Origin: Methanosarcina horonobensis HB-1 = JCM 15518
GTDB lineage: Archaea > Halobacteriota > Methanosarcinia > Methanosarcinales > Methanosarcinaceae
DNA length: 64,000 nt
Assembly (NCBI RefSeq): GCF_000970285.1
Contig: NZ_CP009516.1
Coordinates: 4,443,036 to 4,507,035 of the forward strand
Reading direction: 5' to 3'
The number at the start of each line of letters is the position of its first letter. Position 1 is the stretch's first letter. Below, one piece after another: positions 29,764-40,454 of this stretch. The translations under genes and the position numbers were made by a program. Under the pieces are notes generated by a model. It had not been told where the DNA came from, did no database searches, and was given only the letters and a program-made list of their open reading frames with translations.

Positions 29764-31038
29764 TCAGAGATTTTCCATATAAGCTTCAAGGGTCTTTTCA
29801 ATATCTTCGTCACTGTGGGCTGCAGATATGAAATTGGTCTCAAACTGGGACGGAGGCAGGAAAACCCCGCTTGCAAGCATCCTGTGGAAGAAAGCAAGGT
29901 ATCCTTCCTTGTCACATTTCAGGACCTCCTGATAGTTATGAGGCTCGTCCCCGAAGAAGATCTTGAACATGGAAGCAATTCCGCATACATTGTAAGCAAG
30001 CCCTTCATCCTCAACGATTTCGGAAAGTACAGCTCTCATGTAGTCTCCTGTCGAATTCAGTTTTTCATGAACTCTTTCCTCTTTCAGGTAATCAACCATG
30101 GCAATGCCTGCAGCCACGGAACACGGGCTCCCGCTGAAGGTTCCTGCCTGGTAGACAGCTCCTGAGGGTGCGATCATTTCCATAATCTCACGCTTACCTC
30201 CGAAGACTCCTATGGGTAGACCTCCGCCCACTATCTTTCCGAGGGTGGTCATGTCAGGCACGACCCCGAAGTATTCCTGCGCCCCTCCCATTGCGAGCCT
30301 GAACCCTGTGATGACCTCATCGAAAATGAGAAGCACATCGTTTTCTTCCGTGAGTTTTCTGAGCTCTTCAAGGTATCCCGGCAATGGAAGAACAGGCCCT
30401 ATATTGCCAAGCACGGGTTCTATGATCACTGCTGCAAGGTCATCCCTGTTCTTTTCAACAAGCCCGGTCATAATTTCAATATCATTGTATGGAGCCTGCA
30501 GGGTATGCTTCGTGAAATCTGCAGGAATTCCAAGGGAATCGGGTTCTCCAAGGGTCGTAGCCCCGGAACCTGCCTTTACAAGAACGGCGTCATGAGCACC
30601 GTGAAATCCGCCTTCGATCTTGATGAATTTATTTCTACGTGTAAAACCGCGGGCAAGGCGGAGGGCACTCATGGTTGCTTCCGTGCCTGTGGATACGAAA
30701 CGGAGCATGTCAATGCTGGGATAATAGCTTGCAACCTTTTCAGCAAGGTTCACTTCAAGCTCGGTAGGTGTCCCGTAGAGCCAGCCCTTATCAAGCTGTT
30801 GCTTGATTGCTTCCTTTATTACCGGGTGGTTGTGCCCGAGGACAGCAGGACCGTAGGCGAGGCAGTAGTCAATGTATTCGTTTCCGTCAAGATCCCTTAT
30901 CTTTGAGCCATCCGCCGACGCGGTATAGAAAGGATAGGGCTTGATTGCTCTCACCGGGCTGCTAACCCCGCCCGGAATAAGGGTTTTTGCTTTCTCATAC
31001 ATCTGTCTGGACTTCTCAAGTGTAACCTCAGATATCAT
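29764..31038 (-). CDS. hemL: Glutamate-1-semialdehyde 2,1-aminomutase
   Basis: PLP enzyme that forms 5-aminolevulinate from glutamate semialdehyde, the product of HemA. 424 residues, class III aminotransferase fold. Motifs are [11 protein letters not shown] near residue 21, [14 protein letters not shown] near 118, the FDEVITGFR segment near 240 and [14 protein letters not shown] near 263 with the PLP-binding Lys. GGTGAG precedes the ATG by 6 nt. The 395-bp spacer to hemB suggests a separate promoter or a processed transcript. Confidence 0.96.
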   Translation of the reverse strand: MISEVTLEKSRQMYEKAKTLIPGGVSSPVRAIKPYPFYTASADGSKIRDLDGNEYIDYCLAYGPAVLGHNHPVIKEAIKQQLDKGWLYGTPTELEVNLAEKVASYYPSIDMLRFVSTGTEATMSALRLARGFTRRNKFIKIEGGFHGAHDAVLVKAGSGATTLGEPDSLGIPADFTKHTLQAPYNDIEIMTGLVEKNRDDLAAVIIEPVLGNIGPVLPLPGYLEELRKLTEENDVLLIFDEVITGFRLAMGGAQEYFGVVPDMTTLGKIVGGGLPIGVFGGKREIMEMIAPSGAVYQAGTFSGSPCSVAAGIAMVDYLKEERVHEKLNSTGDYMRAVLSEIVEDEGLAYNVCGIASMFKIFFGDEPHNYQEVLKCDKEGYLAFFHRMLASGVFLPPSQFETNFISAAHSDEDIEKTLEAYMENL

Positions 31039-31433
31039 GAAATCTCACCGGATGGACTTAACTTTGATAAAGGGGTGTAAATAGTTAAATTGAGTAACTG
31101 GTTAAATTTAATGGATTAATCAAAGTGAAGAAGCTTCGGAATAATTCCGAATTATAGTAAGCTCTGACTTATAGCAAGCCTCTGGATTAAGCTAATTCTC
31201 TTTTCTGTGCTCCTTACTTATCCTTATAACAGAGCCTTCCCCTATTAAGCAGTTATTGATAGAGGTAGTTATCATGACTGCATACAGGTAGTTATGATGA
31301 TCGAATATAGTAATTATGATGGTTGCATACAGGCAAATTAACAGGCAAATTCAGAAACAAAATATAAAAAGGAGGGGAAAAGAAAAACCTGAATGAAACC
31401 CCTTAAAAACAGGAATGCATGGAAAAGAAACTG
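31039..31433. other. Spacer between hemB and hemL with short tandem repeats
   Basis: About 395 bp, no gene. Three imperfect tandem units of 22-23 bp starting GTAGTTATcATGA begin at 31265, 31288 and 31310, followed by GCAAATTAACAG / GCAAATTCAG. It probably contains the hemL promoter. Confidence 0.45.
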
Positions 31434-32408
31434 TTATTTCAACATTCGAGCAGCATCTTTTGCAAAGTAAGTAATAATGAAATCCGCCCCAGCCCTTTTG
31501 ATAGAGATAAGGGACTCATAAATAGCTTTTTTCTCATCAATCCACCCATTGGCTGCAGCGGCTTTGATCATAGAATACTCTCCGCTTACATTGTACGCGG
31601 CTGTTGGCATGCCAAACTCGCTCTTGACCCTGTATATGATATCAAGGTAAGGAAGAGCAGGCTTTACCATAAGAATATCCGCCCCTTCTGCCACGTCAAG
31701 GGTTACTTCCCTGAGAGCCTCATCGCTGTTTGCGGGGTCCATCTGGTAGGTCGAGCGGTCTCCGAAGGAATAACCGGATTCGGCAGCTTCCCTGAAAGGT
31801 CCATAGAAACAGGAGTGGTACTTTGCGGCATAGGACATAATTGGAATGTTCTCAAATCCTCTAAAGTCAAGTGCCTGCCGGATTGCATCTACCATTCCGT
31901 CCATCATTCCGGAAGGAGCTACCATGTCGGCTCCGGATTTTGCATGGCTCACGGCAATTTTTCCCAGGACTTCGAGGGTAGGGTCATTAAGGACTTCTTT
32001 GGTTTCAAAATCAATTATCCCACAGTGCCCATGGCTTGTATATTCGCACATGCAGATGTCCGTGATCACCACAAGCCTGTCTCCGAGTTCAGCTTTGATC
32101 CTCCTTACAGCTTCCTGGACCACATCGGCTTCCCCGCAGGAAGAGCTGCCCTCAGCGTCCTTGAATGCTGGAACTCCGAAAAGGATCACTGCAGGAATCC
32201 CGAGGTCTGCAATCTCTTTTGCCTCATTTGCAACCTCGGAGAGGGGGAGGTTGTATATTCCCGGCATGGAAGAAATCTCTACAGGTGAATCGAGATTCTC
32301 GTTCACGAAAATAGGCATGACCAGGTCGTCCACGGATAAGGTGGTCTCACGCACAAGGTCCTTGATCTTCCCTTTTCTCAACCTTCTCAACCTGACTTCT
32401 GGAAACAT
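31434..32408 (-). CDS. hemB: Delta-aminolevulinic acid dehydratase (porphobilinogen synthase)
   Basis: Condenses two 5-aminolevulinates to porphobilinogen. 324 residues. The zinc-type metal site is present as [12 protein letters not shown] near residue 120; VAPSGMMDG near 166 and the two active-site lysines, AAKYHS near 196 and [10 protein letters not shown] near 248, are intact. GGAGTGATC precedes the ATG. It lies between hemA and hemL in pathway order. Confidence 0.96.
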   Translation of the reverse strand: MFPEVRLRRLRKGKIKDLVRETTLSVDDLVMPIFVNENLDSPVEISSMPGIYNLPLSEVANEAKEIADLGIPAVILFGVPAFKDAEGSSSCGEADVVQEAVRRIKAELGDRLVVITDICMCEYTSHGHCGIIDFETKEVLNDPTLEVLGKIAVSHAKSGADMVAPSGMMDGMVDAIRQALDFRGFENIPIMSYAAKYHSCFYGPFREAAESGYSFGDRSTYQMDPANSDEALREVTLDVAEGADILMVKPALPYLDIIYRVKSEFGMPTAAYNVSGEYSMIKAAAANGWIDEKKAIYESLISIKRAGADFIITYFAKDAARMLK

Positions 32409-32504
32409 GTGATCACTCCTGAAATTAAAAGTTTTACCTGTAAATTGATTTAGTTTGATTATTTTTACCTGTGAATTAATTCTGTTTTACGGTACGCTTT
32501 GACT

Positions 32505-33851
32505 TTAATCTTTTACAGCGTACTCCTCTTTAACCGCTGCCTGTTCTTTTGTACAGCCCGGTTCTATTTGTTCGAACTTTACCTGTTTTATTTTTTCAAG
32601 TTTTACCTTATCCTTTTCGAGGCAGAAGACCCTTGAGACCACATCAAGAAACTCTTCGTTTCCCAGTTCTGCAGCCTGACGGAGGACTTTGGTAGGTTCT
32701 GCCAGGATCTTGTTAACAATCGAATGAGTAAGGTCGTCAAGCACCTCGATTTCGATATCTCCTATAGTATGATATGAACTGAGTCGGTTGACTGCCTTTT
32801 GCCGCTCCCTTATGCGGACGTCATAGACCTGCTTGTAAAGCTCGGAAATCAAACGGTCGGCTTTCTGGCGCTTGTACTGGAGATTCAAAAGCCTGATCTC
32901 TTCCTGAATAATGGCTTCAGCCTTTTTTGCCTCTTCTTTTCGCATCTTCAGGGTTCTTTCACTTATGACCCTAAGGTTATCAATATTGCAGAGTTCGACG
33001 TTTTCGAGCTCCACAACGGATTCCTCAATGTCTCTGGGATTTGCAATATCGATAAGAAGTAGCTTTCTTTCCCTGTCATTTATGGCCTCTTCAACGATTT
33101 CCCGAGTAAGAATGTAATGGGGAGCTCCGGTGCCGCTGATCACGACATCAGCGCCCGGAAGGTAGTCCCTGATATCATCAAGCCTGACTGCGTGTCCGCC
33201 GAGTTCGTAGGCGATTTCTTCAGCTTTCTTGAAGGTACGGTTTGCAATGTAAATGGCTTCGATGTCTTTTTCGGCAAGAGCTTTTGCGACCAGGACTCCT
33301 ATTTCCCCGGCTCCGATTACAAGCACGGATTTTCCCGTAAGTCCTCCGAAGATATCTTCGGCAAGGTCAACAGCCGCAGAGCCTATGGAGACCGAACCTT
33401 TATTGATTCGGGTCTCATTCCTGATCCTTTTGCCTACCTGAATAGCCTTATCAAAAGCTGTATCAAGAATCTTGCCGGTTGTTCCGGCTTTCTTTGAATA
33501 AGCATAGAGGTCCTTTATCTGCCCGAGGATCTGGTCTTCTCCTACAATCATGGATTCAAGCCCCCCTGAAAGCCTGAGCAGGTGTTCAAGGGACTCATCA
33601 TGCCCGTAAAAGTCAATGATATGGGTGGAAGCTCCCATTTCTTTTGCAAAAGAGAAAAGTACACTGCTGCTCTTGGGGGAAACAACGTAGATTTCAACAC
33701 GGTTGCAGGTTTTTAAGACGACGCACTCGTACACATACTCATGGTTGTACAGGTTATGGAGCAGCCCGTCCAGATCTCCGTGCCAGGCGGACTCCATTTC
33801 CTCAACTTTTGCTTTTTTATGGGATATAACCATACTTGAGATTTCTGTCAC
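32505..33851 (-). CDS. hemA: Glutamyl-tRNA reductase
   Basis: NADPH-dependent reduction of glutamyl-tRNA to glutamate-1-semialdehyde, the committed step to siroheme, heme, F430 and corrinoids. 448 residues. The catalytic Cys lies in KTCNRVEIY near residue 50, the NADP site is VLVIGAGEIGVLVAKA near 176, and a dimerising helical tail follows. A GTG start is preceded by GGAGG. The last 40 residues form a charged tail rich in Lys/Glu (LEKDKVKLEKIKQVKFEQIE) beyond the usual end. Confidence 0.96.
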   Translation of the reverse strand: MTEISSMVISHKKAKVEEMESAWHGDLDGLLHNLYNHEYVYECVVLKTCNRVEIYVVSPKSSSVLFSFAKEMGASTHIIDFYGHDESLEHLLRLSGGLESMIVGEDQILGQIKDLYAYSKKAGTTGKILDTAFDKAIQVGKRIRNETRINKGSVSIGSAAVDLAEDIFGGLTGKSVLVIGAGEIGVLVAKALAEKDIEAIYIANRTFKKAEEIAYELGGHAVRLDDIRDYLPGADVVISGTGAPHYILTREIVEEAINDRERKLLLIDIANPRDIEESVVELENVELCNIDNLRVISERTLKMRKEEAKKAEAIIQEEIRLLNLQYKRQKADRLISELYKQVYDVRIRERQKAVNRLSSYHTIGDIEIEVLDDLTHSIVNKILAEPTKVLRQAAELGNEEFLDVVSRVFCLEKDKVKLEKIKQVKFEQIEPGCTKEQAAVKEEYAVKD

Positions 33852-34039
33852 AGAGAGCCTCCGGATAGAGTGAATAAGGAAATAGAATGAATAATATAAG
33901 GAGTTGTAGATTAAACTTTGTCCGGAAATCCTCAGCCATTTTTCACCAAAGGGTTTCCATTAAAGGATAATTGTTCGAAGTTGTTAAAGATTGTTTGAGA
34001 CTATTAGATGTTGTTAGAGATTACCGAAATCGTTAGAGA

Positions 34040-34702
34040 TTATTCGAGATTACCTGAAATTATTGAATATGCTTCTTTTGCTGCCTTTTCATATGATTCT
34101 GAAAAGCCATTCCAGACACTTTTGCTTTCAAGGACTTTCCATAGAAGGGCTTTCCTTTTCTTCTGTTCTTTTACGTTCAGCTTGAGGTAACTCCTGAGTT
34201 CGTCCTGAAGCCGGATCATATCGGAATATGCAGGAGTTATCACACCTTCTATTTGCCTGCGGGTGTATTTGGAGACCGCAGGACTGTGCCCGAGGGTGGA
34301 AATCCCTATCACAAGGTCTCCTCTTTTGATGACTGAAGGGATTACAACACTACCTAAAGCATCCACCTGATTAATCAAAATATCGCTTTCCCCTGCAATA
34401 TCAGTGATCTTCCGGTTAAGGTCGGAACTGCTCGTTGCAGGGATAACAAGAAAAGCACCTGAAATGATTTTCCTGAGTTCGGAGTCATCTGCTGCCGTAA
34501 GGTCAAGTCTTGACAACCTGATCTGTCCTGATGCCTCAAGTTCCTGCAGCCTTTCTGAAAAGTCGAGGCTGACAACAATGGTGTCCGCACAGCCGCAGAA
34601 AAGTTCAGCCTTGCGTTCTCCGACAGACCCGCCTCCGAAAATCACTATTTTCCTGCCTGAAAGGTCAAGCATGAGGGGGAGAAAGTTGTTTGCTTCAGCC
34701 AT
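34040..34702 (-). CDS. sirC: Precorrin-2 dehydrogenase / sirohydrochlorin ferrochelatase-like protein
   Basis: Met8/CysG N-terminal-type enzyme that oxidises precorrin-2 to sirohydrochlorin with NAD and may also insert iron. 220 residues. The N-terminal Rossmann motif KIVIFGGGSVGERKAELF is at about 15-32, INQVDALGSVVIPS near 107 and the helical C-terminal region from about 150. No SUMT domain is fused. Placed between ahbB and hemA, it supplies sirohydrochlorin for siroheme, heme via Ahb proteins, F430 and cobamides. Confidence 0.88.
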   Translation of the reverse strand: MAEANNFLPLMLDLSGRKIVIFGGGSVGERKAELFCGCADTIVVSLDFSERLQELEASGQIRLSRLDLTAADDSELRKIISGAFLVIPATSSSDLNRKITDIAGESDILINQVDALGSVVIPSVIKRGDLVIGISTLGHSPAVSKYTRRQIEGVITPAYSDMIRLQDELRSYLKLNVKEQKKRKALLWKVLESKSVWNGFSESYEKAAKEAYSIISGNLE

Positions 34703-34779
34703 CTTCAGGAACCTCGAATATAAAATACTATACCTGGGATATAAAATACATCAATAAGAATACATTAATCAGTCAGCCT

Positions 34780-35238
34780 TTAAAGCCTAACTCCTGTTTT
34801 CTTGAACTCTTTTTCACTGAAGAAAAGGGTGTAGTCCTTAATTCCGGTAGCTCCCGAAATTTTCTCAGCCACTTTTTCGCAGTCTTCGGGGTTATAGGAA
34901 TGGACCATTGTAAACAGGTTATACTGCCAGTCAGGATAGCGGGGGCGTTCATAACAGTGCGTAACTTCGGGAAATTCAGCCATGATATTCCCTACCGTTT
35001 CGATCTGCTCATCAGGAACATTCCAGACACACATTGCATTTGCTGTTATGCCTATAGCCCTGTGCCCTATTGAAGCCGCAAAGCGACGGATCTTCCCAGC
35101 CTTCTGGAGGTTTTTAAGCCTGTCAACAACCTCCTGTTCACTGATTCCAAGTTCGGCAGCAAACCCTTTGAAAGGAGAATGAGTGATAGGAATTCCGTCC
35201 TGCACGAGTTTGAGCAGTTTTACATCCGTTTTATCCAT
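34780..35238 (-). CDS. ahbB: Siroheme decarboxylase subunit AhbB
   Basis: With AhbA removes the C12 and C18 acetate carboxyls of siroheme to give didecarboxysiroheme in the alternative heme pathway. 152 residues in the Lrp/AsnC fold: a winged-helix region (DVKLLKLVQDGIPI ... VVDRLKNLQKAGKIRRFAA) then the RAM-like domain with HRAIGITANAMCVW and HCYERPRYPDWQYNLFTMVH. The YERPRYPDWQYN segment is typical of the siroheme-binding subunit rather than a regulator. The ATG at 35238 sits after AGGTGA, overlapping the ahbA end region; longer in-frame starts would run inside ahbA. Confidence 0.9.
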   Translation of the reverse strand: MDKTDVKLLKLVQDGIPITHSPFKGFAAELGISEQEVVDRLKNLQKAGKIRRFAASIGHRAIGITANAMCVWNVPDEQIETVGNIMAEFPEVTHCYERPRYPDWQYNLFTMVHSYNPEDCEKVAEKISGATGIKDYTLFFSEKEFKKTGVRL

Positions 35239-35242
35239 AATT

Positions 35243-36852
<1,610 letters not shown>

Positions 36853-37151
36853 AAATTAATGGTTTATATTATGGAAGTCAGAGTTAGTGAATTTATAAAT
36901 TCAAGATTCGGAGATTTGCACCATTAGAGAATTGAATATAGGTCAGGATCAATATGACTTAAAGTTAGTATAATTGAAACTTGAGAGGTCATATTAATAA
37001 AGTAATATTAATATTCTGCCATTTCAAACGGTGACCTGTAAAAAGAGAACAGAAAGTCAGGTATTTATCTGACTGGGACCCGAGTTTTTACGATTAAATA
37101 GTCAAACATCTGCCTGAACAGGGAGAAAAAAAAGGTAAGATCAGAAGTTGT

Positions 37152-37661
37152 TCAGGTTGATATCAGTTGCTGCCACCCTCCAAGTTGTTCCCACCTTAAC
37201 TCTTCTCCATATGGGTTCGGATAATCAAATTCTCGTTCGAACACGATTATTGTCTGAACGTCGTACTCCATGTTATTTTCTAAATCGAGAGTAGTTTCGT
37301 ATTTGAATGGTTTTCGGTACGTTAAAATAATATCTTCTTCATAAAGTAATGTGTAAGGTATTTCTTCGTCTTCATATGGTTTATATTCCCTTGAGAGTAT
37401 CTGGATTCTGGTCGGGATAACATCAGTTTGTGAATTTTCAGCAAAACTGTATTCATAGGCCTGTTTATCTCTATAATTAATATCCGTTGACAGAGTAACC
37501 TGTGTATGTGTCTCATTAATTTTAGAGGAATTATACCAGCTGAAATCAGTAATTTCTACATTGTTCCCGGAAAGACCAGATTCAAACGGGAAGTACCAGG
37601 CAACAATTGCAATCAAAGATATTATAGTTAAAATGCCTAAGCCTATAAGGGCTTTTTTCAA
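37152..37661 (-). CDS. Membrane-anchored extracellular domain, probably the displaced 3' part of the NosD gene
   Basis: 169 residues from a TTG: a membrane helix (ALIGLGILTIISLIAIVAWYF), then a hydrophilic domain with sequons such as NSS, NET that would lie outside. I do not recognise the domain. No ribosome-binding site precedes the TTG. In the same frame, open sequence continues upstream for over 30 codons through another membrane helix (IPIYILILLAGAGLAYYL) and KRSLLKK, up to a seven-base homopolymer where the NosD gene ends. A one-base shift there would join the two into one protein of about 540 residues with a helical hairpin and both large domains outside. Confidence 0.6.
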   Translation of the reverse strand: MKKALIGLGILTIISLIAIVAWYFPFESGLSGNNVEITDFSWYNSSKINETHTQVTLSTDINYRDKQAYEYSFAENSQTDVIPTRIQILSREYKPYEDEEIPYTLLYEEDIILTYRKPFKYETTLDLENNMEYDVQTIIVFEREFDYPNPYGEELRWEQLGGWQQLIST

Positions 37662-37764
37662 CAGGGATCTTTTCTGTAAGTAATATGCAAGACCGGCTCC
37701 TGCCAGAAGAATAAGGATATAAATTGGTATGGAGGAAGAAGGTAGGTTATCGTCTCCTTTTTTA

Positions 37765-38790
37765 TTATTTAAAAAAATATTCTCCTTGATTAGTGTTGTT
37801 TTTGTTTAAATTTGAGTAGAAGTAGAATAGCCCATACTCATTATTAGAGCTAAAAGTATTGTTTGTAACAAGATTATTGCTGGAATCTCCGATTGAAATA
37901 CCATTGGAATTATTAGATAAACTATTTATATCTAGAATATTTCTATCAGAAGATAGAAGATAGACGCCAGAGTTTCCATTTTCTATGAGAATGTTATCTT
38001 TTAAGTTATTTGACTCTGAGATCCATAAAAGAAAGCCAGATTGTTTGTTGTTACCAGCAATGTTATCCACTATTATACTTTCGAGAGAGACGGTTAGACA
38101 AAGCCCGTACTTGTTCGTGAAAAACTGGTTATTTGTTAAGTTATTGGCACTTGATTTCCTGAGAGCAATTCCATAGTTTTCATTATTACTGGCATTGTTG
38201 TTGGCTAAAGTATTTTGATTTGATAGATTCAGGTAAAGCCCACGTTTATTTCCAATGATGAGATTGTTCGTCAAATCATTGTCTTTCGAATTAATCAGAT
38301 AGATTCCATGCAGAGTGTTTGCGAATAGAGTATTATTCTCAATGCTGCATCCGGAAGAGGTATTTAGAACAAGGCCATCCTGAACATTTGAAATGATATT
38401 ATTTTGAACAAGCGAGTTACTGACCCCGTCCAATAAGATTCCCAAGGTTTGATTTTCACTGCTGTTCCCGGAAATTGTCAGGTTGGTTATTTCTACATTG
38501 TCTGATGTAACATGGATTATCGGTAGAGAAGAGAAGTCAGGGTTTATAATTACATCTTCCGGGTTGCGAGAAATAGAACCGATTTTTAATTGTTTATCGA
38601 TAGTAAGAGTTTCCGAATAGTTTCCTTTGTAGATCAGGATTGAGTCATTTTCCTGTGCAAAGTTTATTGCTTCCTGTATAGAAGAAAAATTACTATTCTC
38701 ATTATTAATATCCACCGTAATCGTAGTAGCAGATGCGCAATTGATTGTAAAAATAATCAGCAATATCGTAGAGATATTTTTAAGTTCCAT
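37765..38790 (-). CDS. NosD-type beta-helix surface protein, 3' end possibly frameshifted
   Basis: About 341 residues: signal peptide (TILLIIFTINCASA), the SSIQEAINFAQENDSILIYKGNYSETL motif of NosD proteins, then regular beta-helix coils of the NxLxxNxxxxNxxGIxLxxS type (NDLTNNLIIGNKRGLYL, NNLTNNQFFTNKYGLCL). The ATG at 38790 (MELKNIST) is taken; a start 19 codons earlier adds an unlikely stretch. The frame ends NTNQGEYFFK directly after a run of seven T, whereas the neighbouring frame continues through the anchor expected for this class. So the stop is probably the result of a frameshift. Confidence 0.78.
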   Translation of the reverse strand: MELKNISTILLIIFTINCASATTITVDINNENSNFSSIQEAINFAQENDSILIYKGNYSETLTIDKQLKIGSISRNPEDVIINPDFSSLPIIHVTSDNVEITNLTISGNSSENQTLGILLDGVSNSLVQNNIISNVQDGLVLNTSSGCSIENNTLFANTLHGIYLINSKDNDLTNNLIIGNKRGLYLNLSNQNTLANNNASNNENYGIALRKSSANNLTNNQFFTNKYGLCLTVSLESIIVDNIAGNNKQSGFLLWISESNNLKDNILIENGNSGVYLLSSDRNILDINSLSNNSNGISIGDSSNNLVTNNTFSSNNEYGLFYFYSNLNKNNTNQGEYFFK

Positions 38791-38870
38791 ACCATAACGT
38801 CCGGCATAATTACATAGGTAAAATAAGGAGTGAACTAAAAAGTTCACTTCAAACTTTTCATTTCATACTC

Positions 38871-40035
38871 TTATCCCAAGTAGTAATATCCAATTGAGGA
38901 GCTATCACTTGCTCCTATGTACTCATAGACATTTTCTTCGTAGTTGAAAGTAGTATCAGCTGAATTATACCAATACATCGTATTTGATCCAGTCCAAGTA
39001 TTTGGATCATTTAATTGGAAGTATGGATTTACACCGTCGGAGTCGTATCCTCTAAGAACTACTGCATGGCAAACACCCCATCTGCTTTCTTCTATAAGAA
39101 AGAACGGTCTTCCGCGATCAATCATATCTTCAATTTGATCGATAGTATAGGAGAGTGATGGAGAGTGATCCAGTTCTTAAACCTTTGATTAAAGATACTC
39201 CTTGATGATCCAGATAATCTTGAGCTTGTCCAGCACTCATAGGAGCACAACCATTATAATCCCAGATGCTCCATATAGTTGGATGGTTACCGGACCAGTA
39301 TTCTTCAAGCATTGCAGCAGAAGCCTCACCACAAGCTTGGCTTGCAGCATCGTAGTCTCCTTCTTCTGTGTATATCTCCCATTGACTTCTTTGAGGAACA
39401 GTCAGGAATTTACTGCTTTTGATTGTTGCAGTTGGACTAACATTTTCATACATACTGATAGATGATCCCAAGAGACCTATTTCACATTCAATTCCGTTCT
39501 TTACAACTTTCCCAACAATGCATCCGTTTCCATCTTCATAGAATTCTCCATGTAAGTTGTATTTTCCCTTTTTATCTTGAAGATCGACGTAAGTTGCGTA
39601 CATTTCTCTCGCGCCTTCATAACGGGTCATTGTCATGTTGTCTACTTTAGAGTAAATAGGTTTGGCTCCTTCTGGAACATCCCATCCTATGAATACTTGA
39701 GTTGCTTCACCGGATAATTGAACTTTCTCCTCTTCTCCATCAAGTGGGATTATGCCCTCAAGAACAACAAAGTTGTTCTTATCGATGGTGCCTGATAGAT
39801 AAGCTGTCGCTGATTTTTTAGTAGTGTTTGCTGTGCTCAAGTCAGTGATCTTTTTGTCATCTAGAGGAATTATCAGAACCCCATCTTTTTGATCCATTGT
39901 TAAGGTAACTTGTTTGATATCTGAGCTATCAGACAATGTTTCTTCTTGGGCGCTTACCATTGGTACAAATGCCATGCTTATCAGCAGCATTGCGGTGAGT
40001 AGCGCGCCAGCTCCAAATTTTCTGTTTGCAATCAT
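38871..40035 (-). pseudogene. C39-type papain-like peptidase gene broken by a 10-bp tandem duplication
   Basis: Exported peptidase of the C39 (BtpA-like/NlpC-type papain fold) group. The first 301 codons hold a signal peptide (LTAMLLISMAFVPMVSA), a beta-rich propeptide-like domain, and SQACGEASAAMLEEYW with the catalytic Cys. The remaining 84 codons, in another frame, hold HAVVLRGYDSDG with the catalytic His and LNDPNTW with the third residue. The break is at two adjacent copies of GGAGAGTGAT (39150-39159 and 39160-39169). Deleting one copy restores KGLRTGSLSYTIDQIEDMI and a single frame across the gene. The ATG at 40035 follows GAGGT. As written, the product lacks His and is inactive. Confidence 0.85.
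39150..39169 (-). repeat. 10-bp tandem duplication causing the frameshift
   Basis: GGAGAGTGAT twice in a row. Ten is not a multiple of three, so the extra copy shifts the frame of the peptidase gene; removal of either copy rejoins it exactly. Confidence 0.9.
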
Positions 40036-40052
40036 TCTTTTACCTCGTGATT

Positions 40053-40103
40053 TTATTCCCGAGGCAAGAACAGACAAACCTTAAGTACCCTTAAAACTAT
40101 CAT
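40053..40103 (-). CDS. Short upstream ORF, conserved leader peptide candidate
   Basis: Sixteen residues, MIVLRVLKVCLFLPRE, with a GAGGTGA ribosome-binding site close to the ATG. The equivalent ORF upstream of the UAG-containing surface protein reads MPVLRVLKACMILPLE from its second ATG. Of the fifteen codons after Met, five are identical and five differ only synonymously. It ends 18 bp before the peptidase start, a spacing that allows coupling. Function unknown. Confidence 0.45.
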   Translation of the reverse strand: MIVLRVLKVCLFLPRE

Positions 40104-40200
40104 TTCCTCACCTCAGGGCATGTGAAGTTCAAATGTGCTCTGGAAAGTTTGTTTGGACTTCACATTCAAAAATGTCTCATAACCTTCTCCTATACATTTA
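40053..40200 (-). promoter_or_regulatory. Leader element copy 1: TATA box, 5' hairpin and short ORF
   Basis: Reading on the minus strand: a TATA-like CTATACATTTA region (40190-40200 plus-strand view), a near-perfect 14-bp inverted repeat (40152-40165 with 40120-40133, one mismatch) enclosing the core AAACTTTCCAGAG, then a 16-codon ORF from ATG 40103 to TAA 40053 (MIVLRVLKVCLFLPRE) behind GAGGTGA. The peptidase ATG follows 18 bp later. Two related copies lie at 41870-42012 and 48797-48933. Confidence 0.6.
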
Positions 40201-40454
40201 TTACGATGATGAACTTTTCATCAGCCCGATTGACATTCATTAAACCAGTCCTCTTTTTCATCAAAAATGACGGAATTTCAGAGCTCTAACTGACATCTGA
40301 AATTCAACCCACTTTTAGCAAATAACCTGCATATTCTTTCCTTCACTTAGCTATAAAATTAACAAAAAAGGTGGCAATATACATGCCCTAACAAAAGAAA
40401 AGAATATATTATGTCAAAACAATTTAATAAGAAAGCGAGGAAAAAAATATATAG

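Noticed and set aside
31265-31345. Possible CRISPR-like repeats
   Set aside because: Units are imperfect, only three, directly adjacent without spacers, and no cas gene is present in the window.
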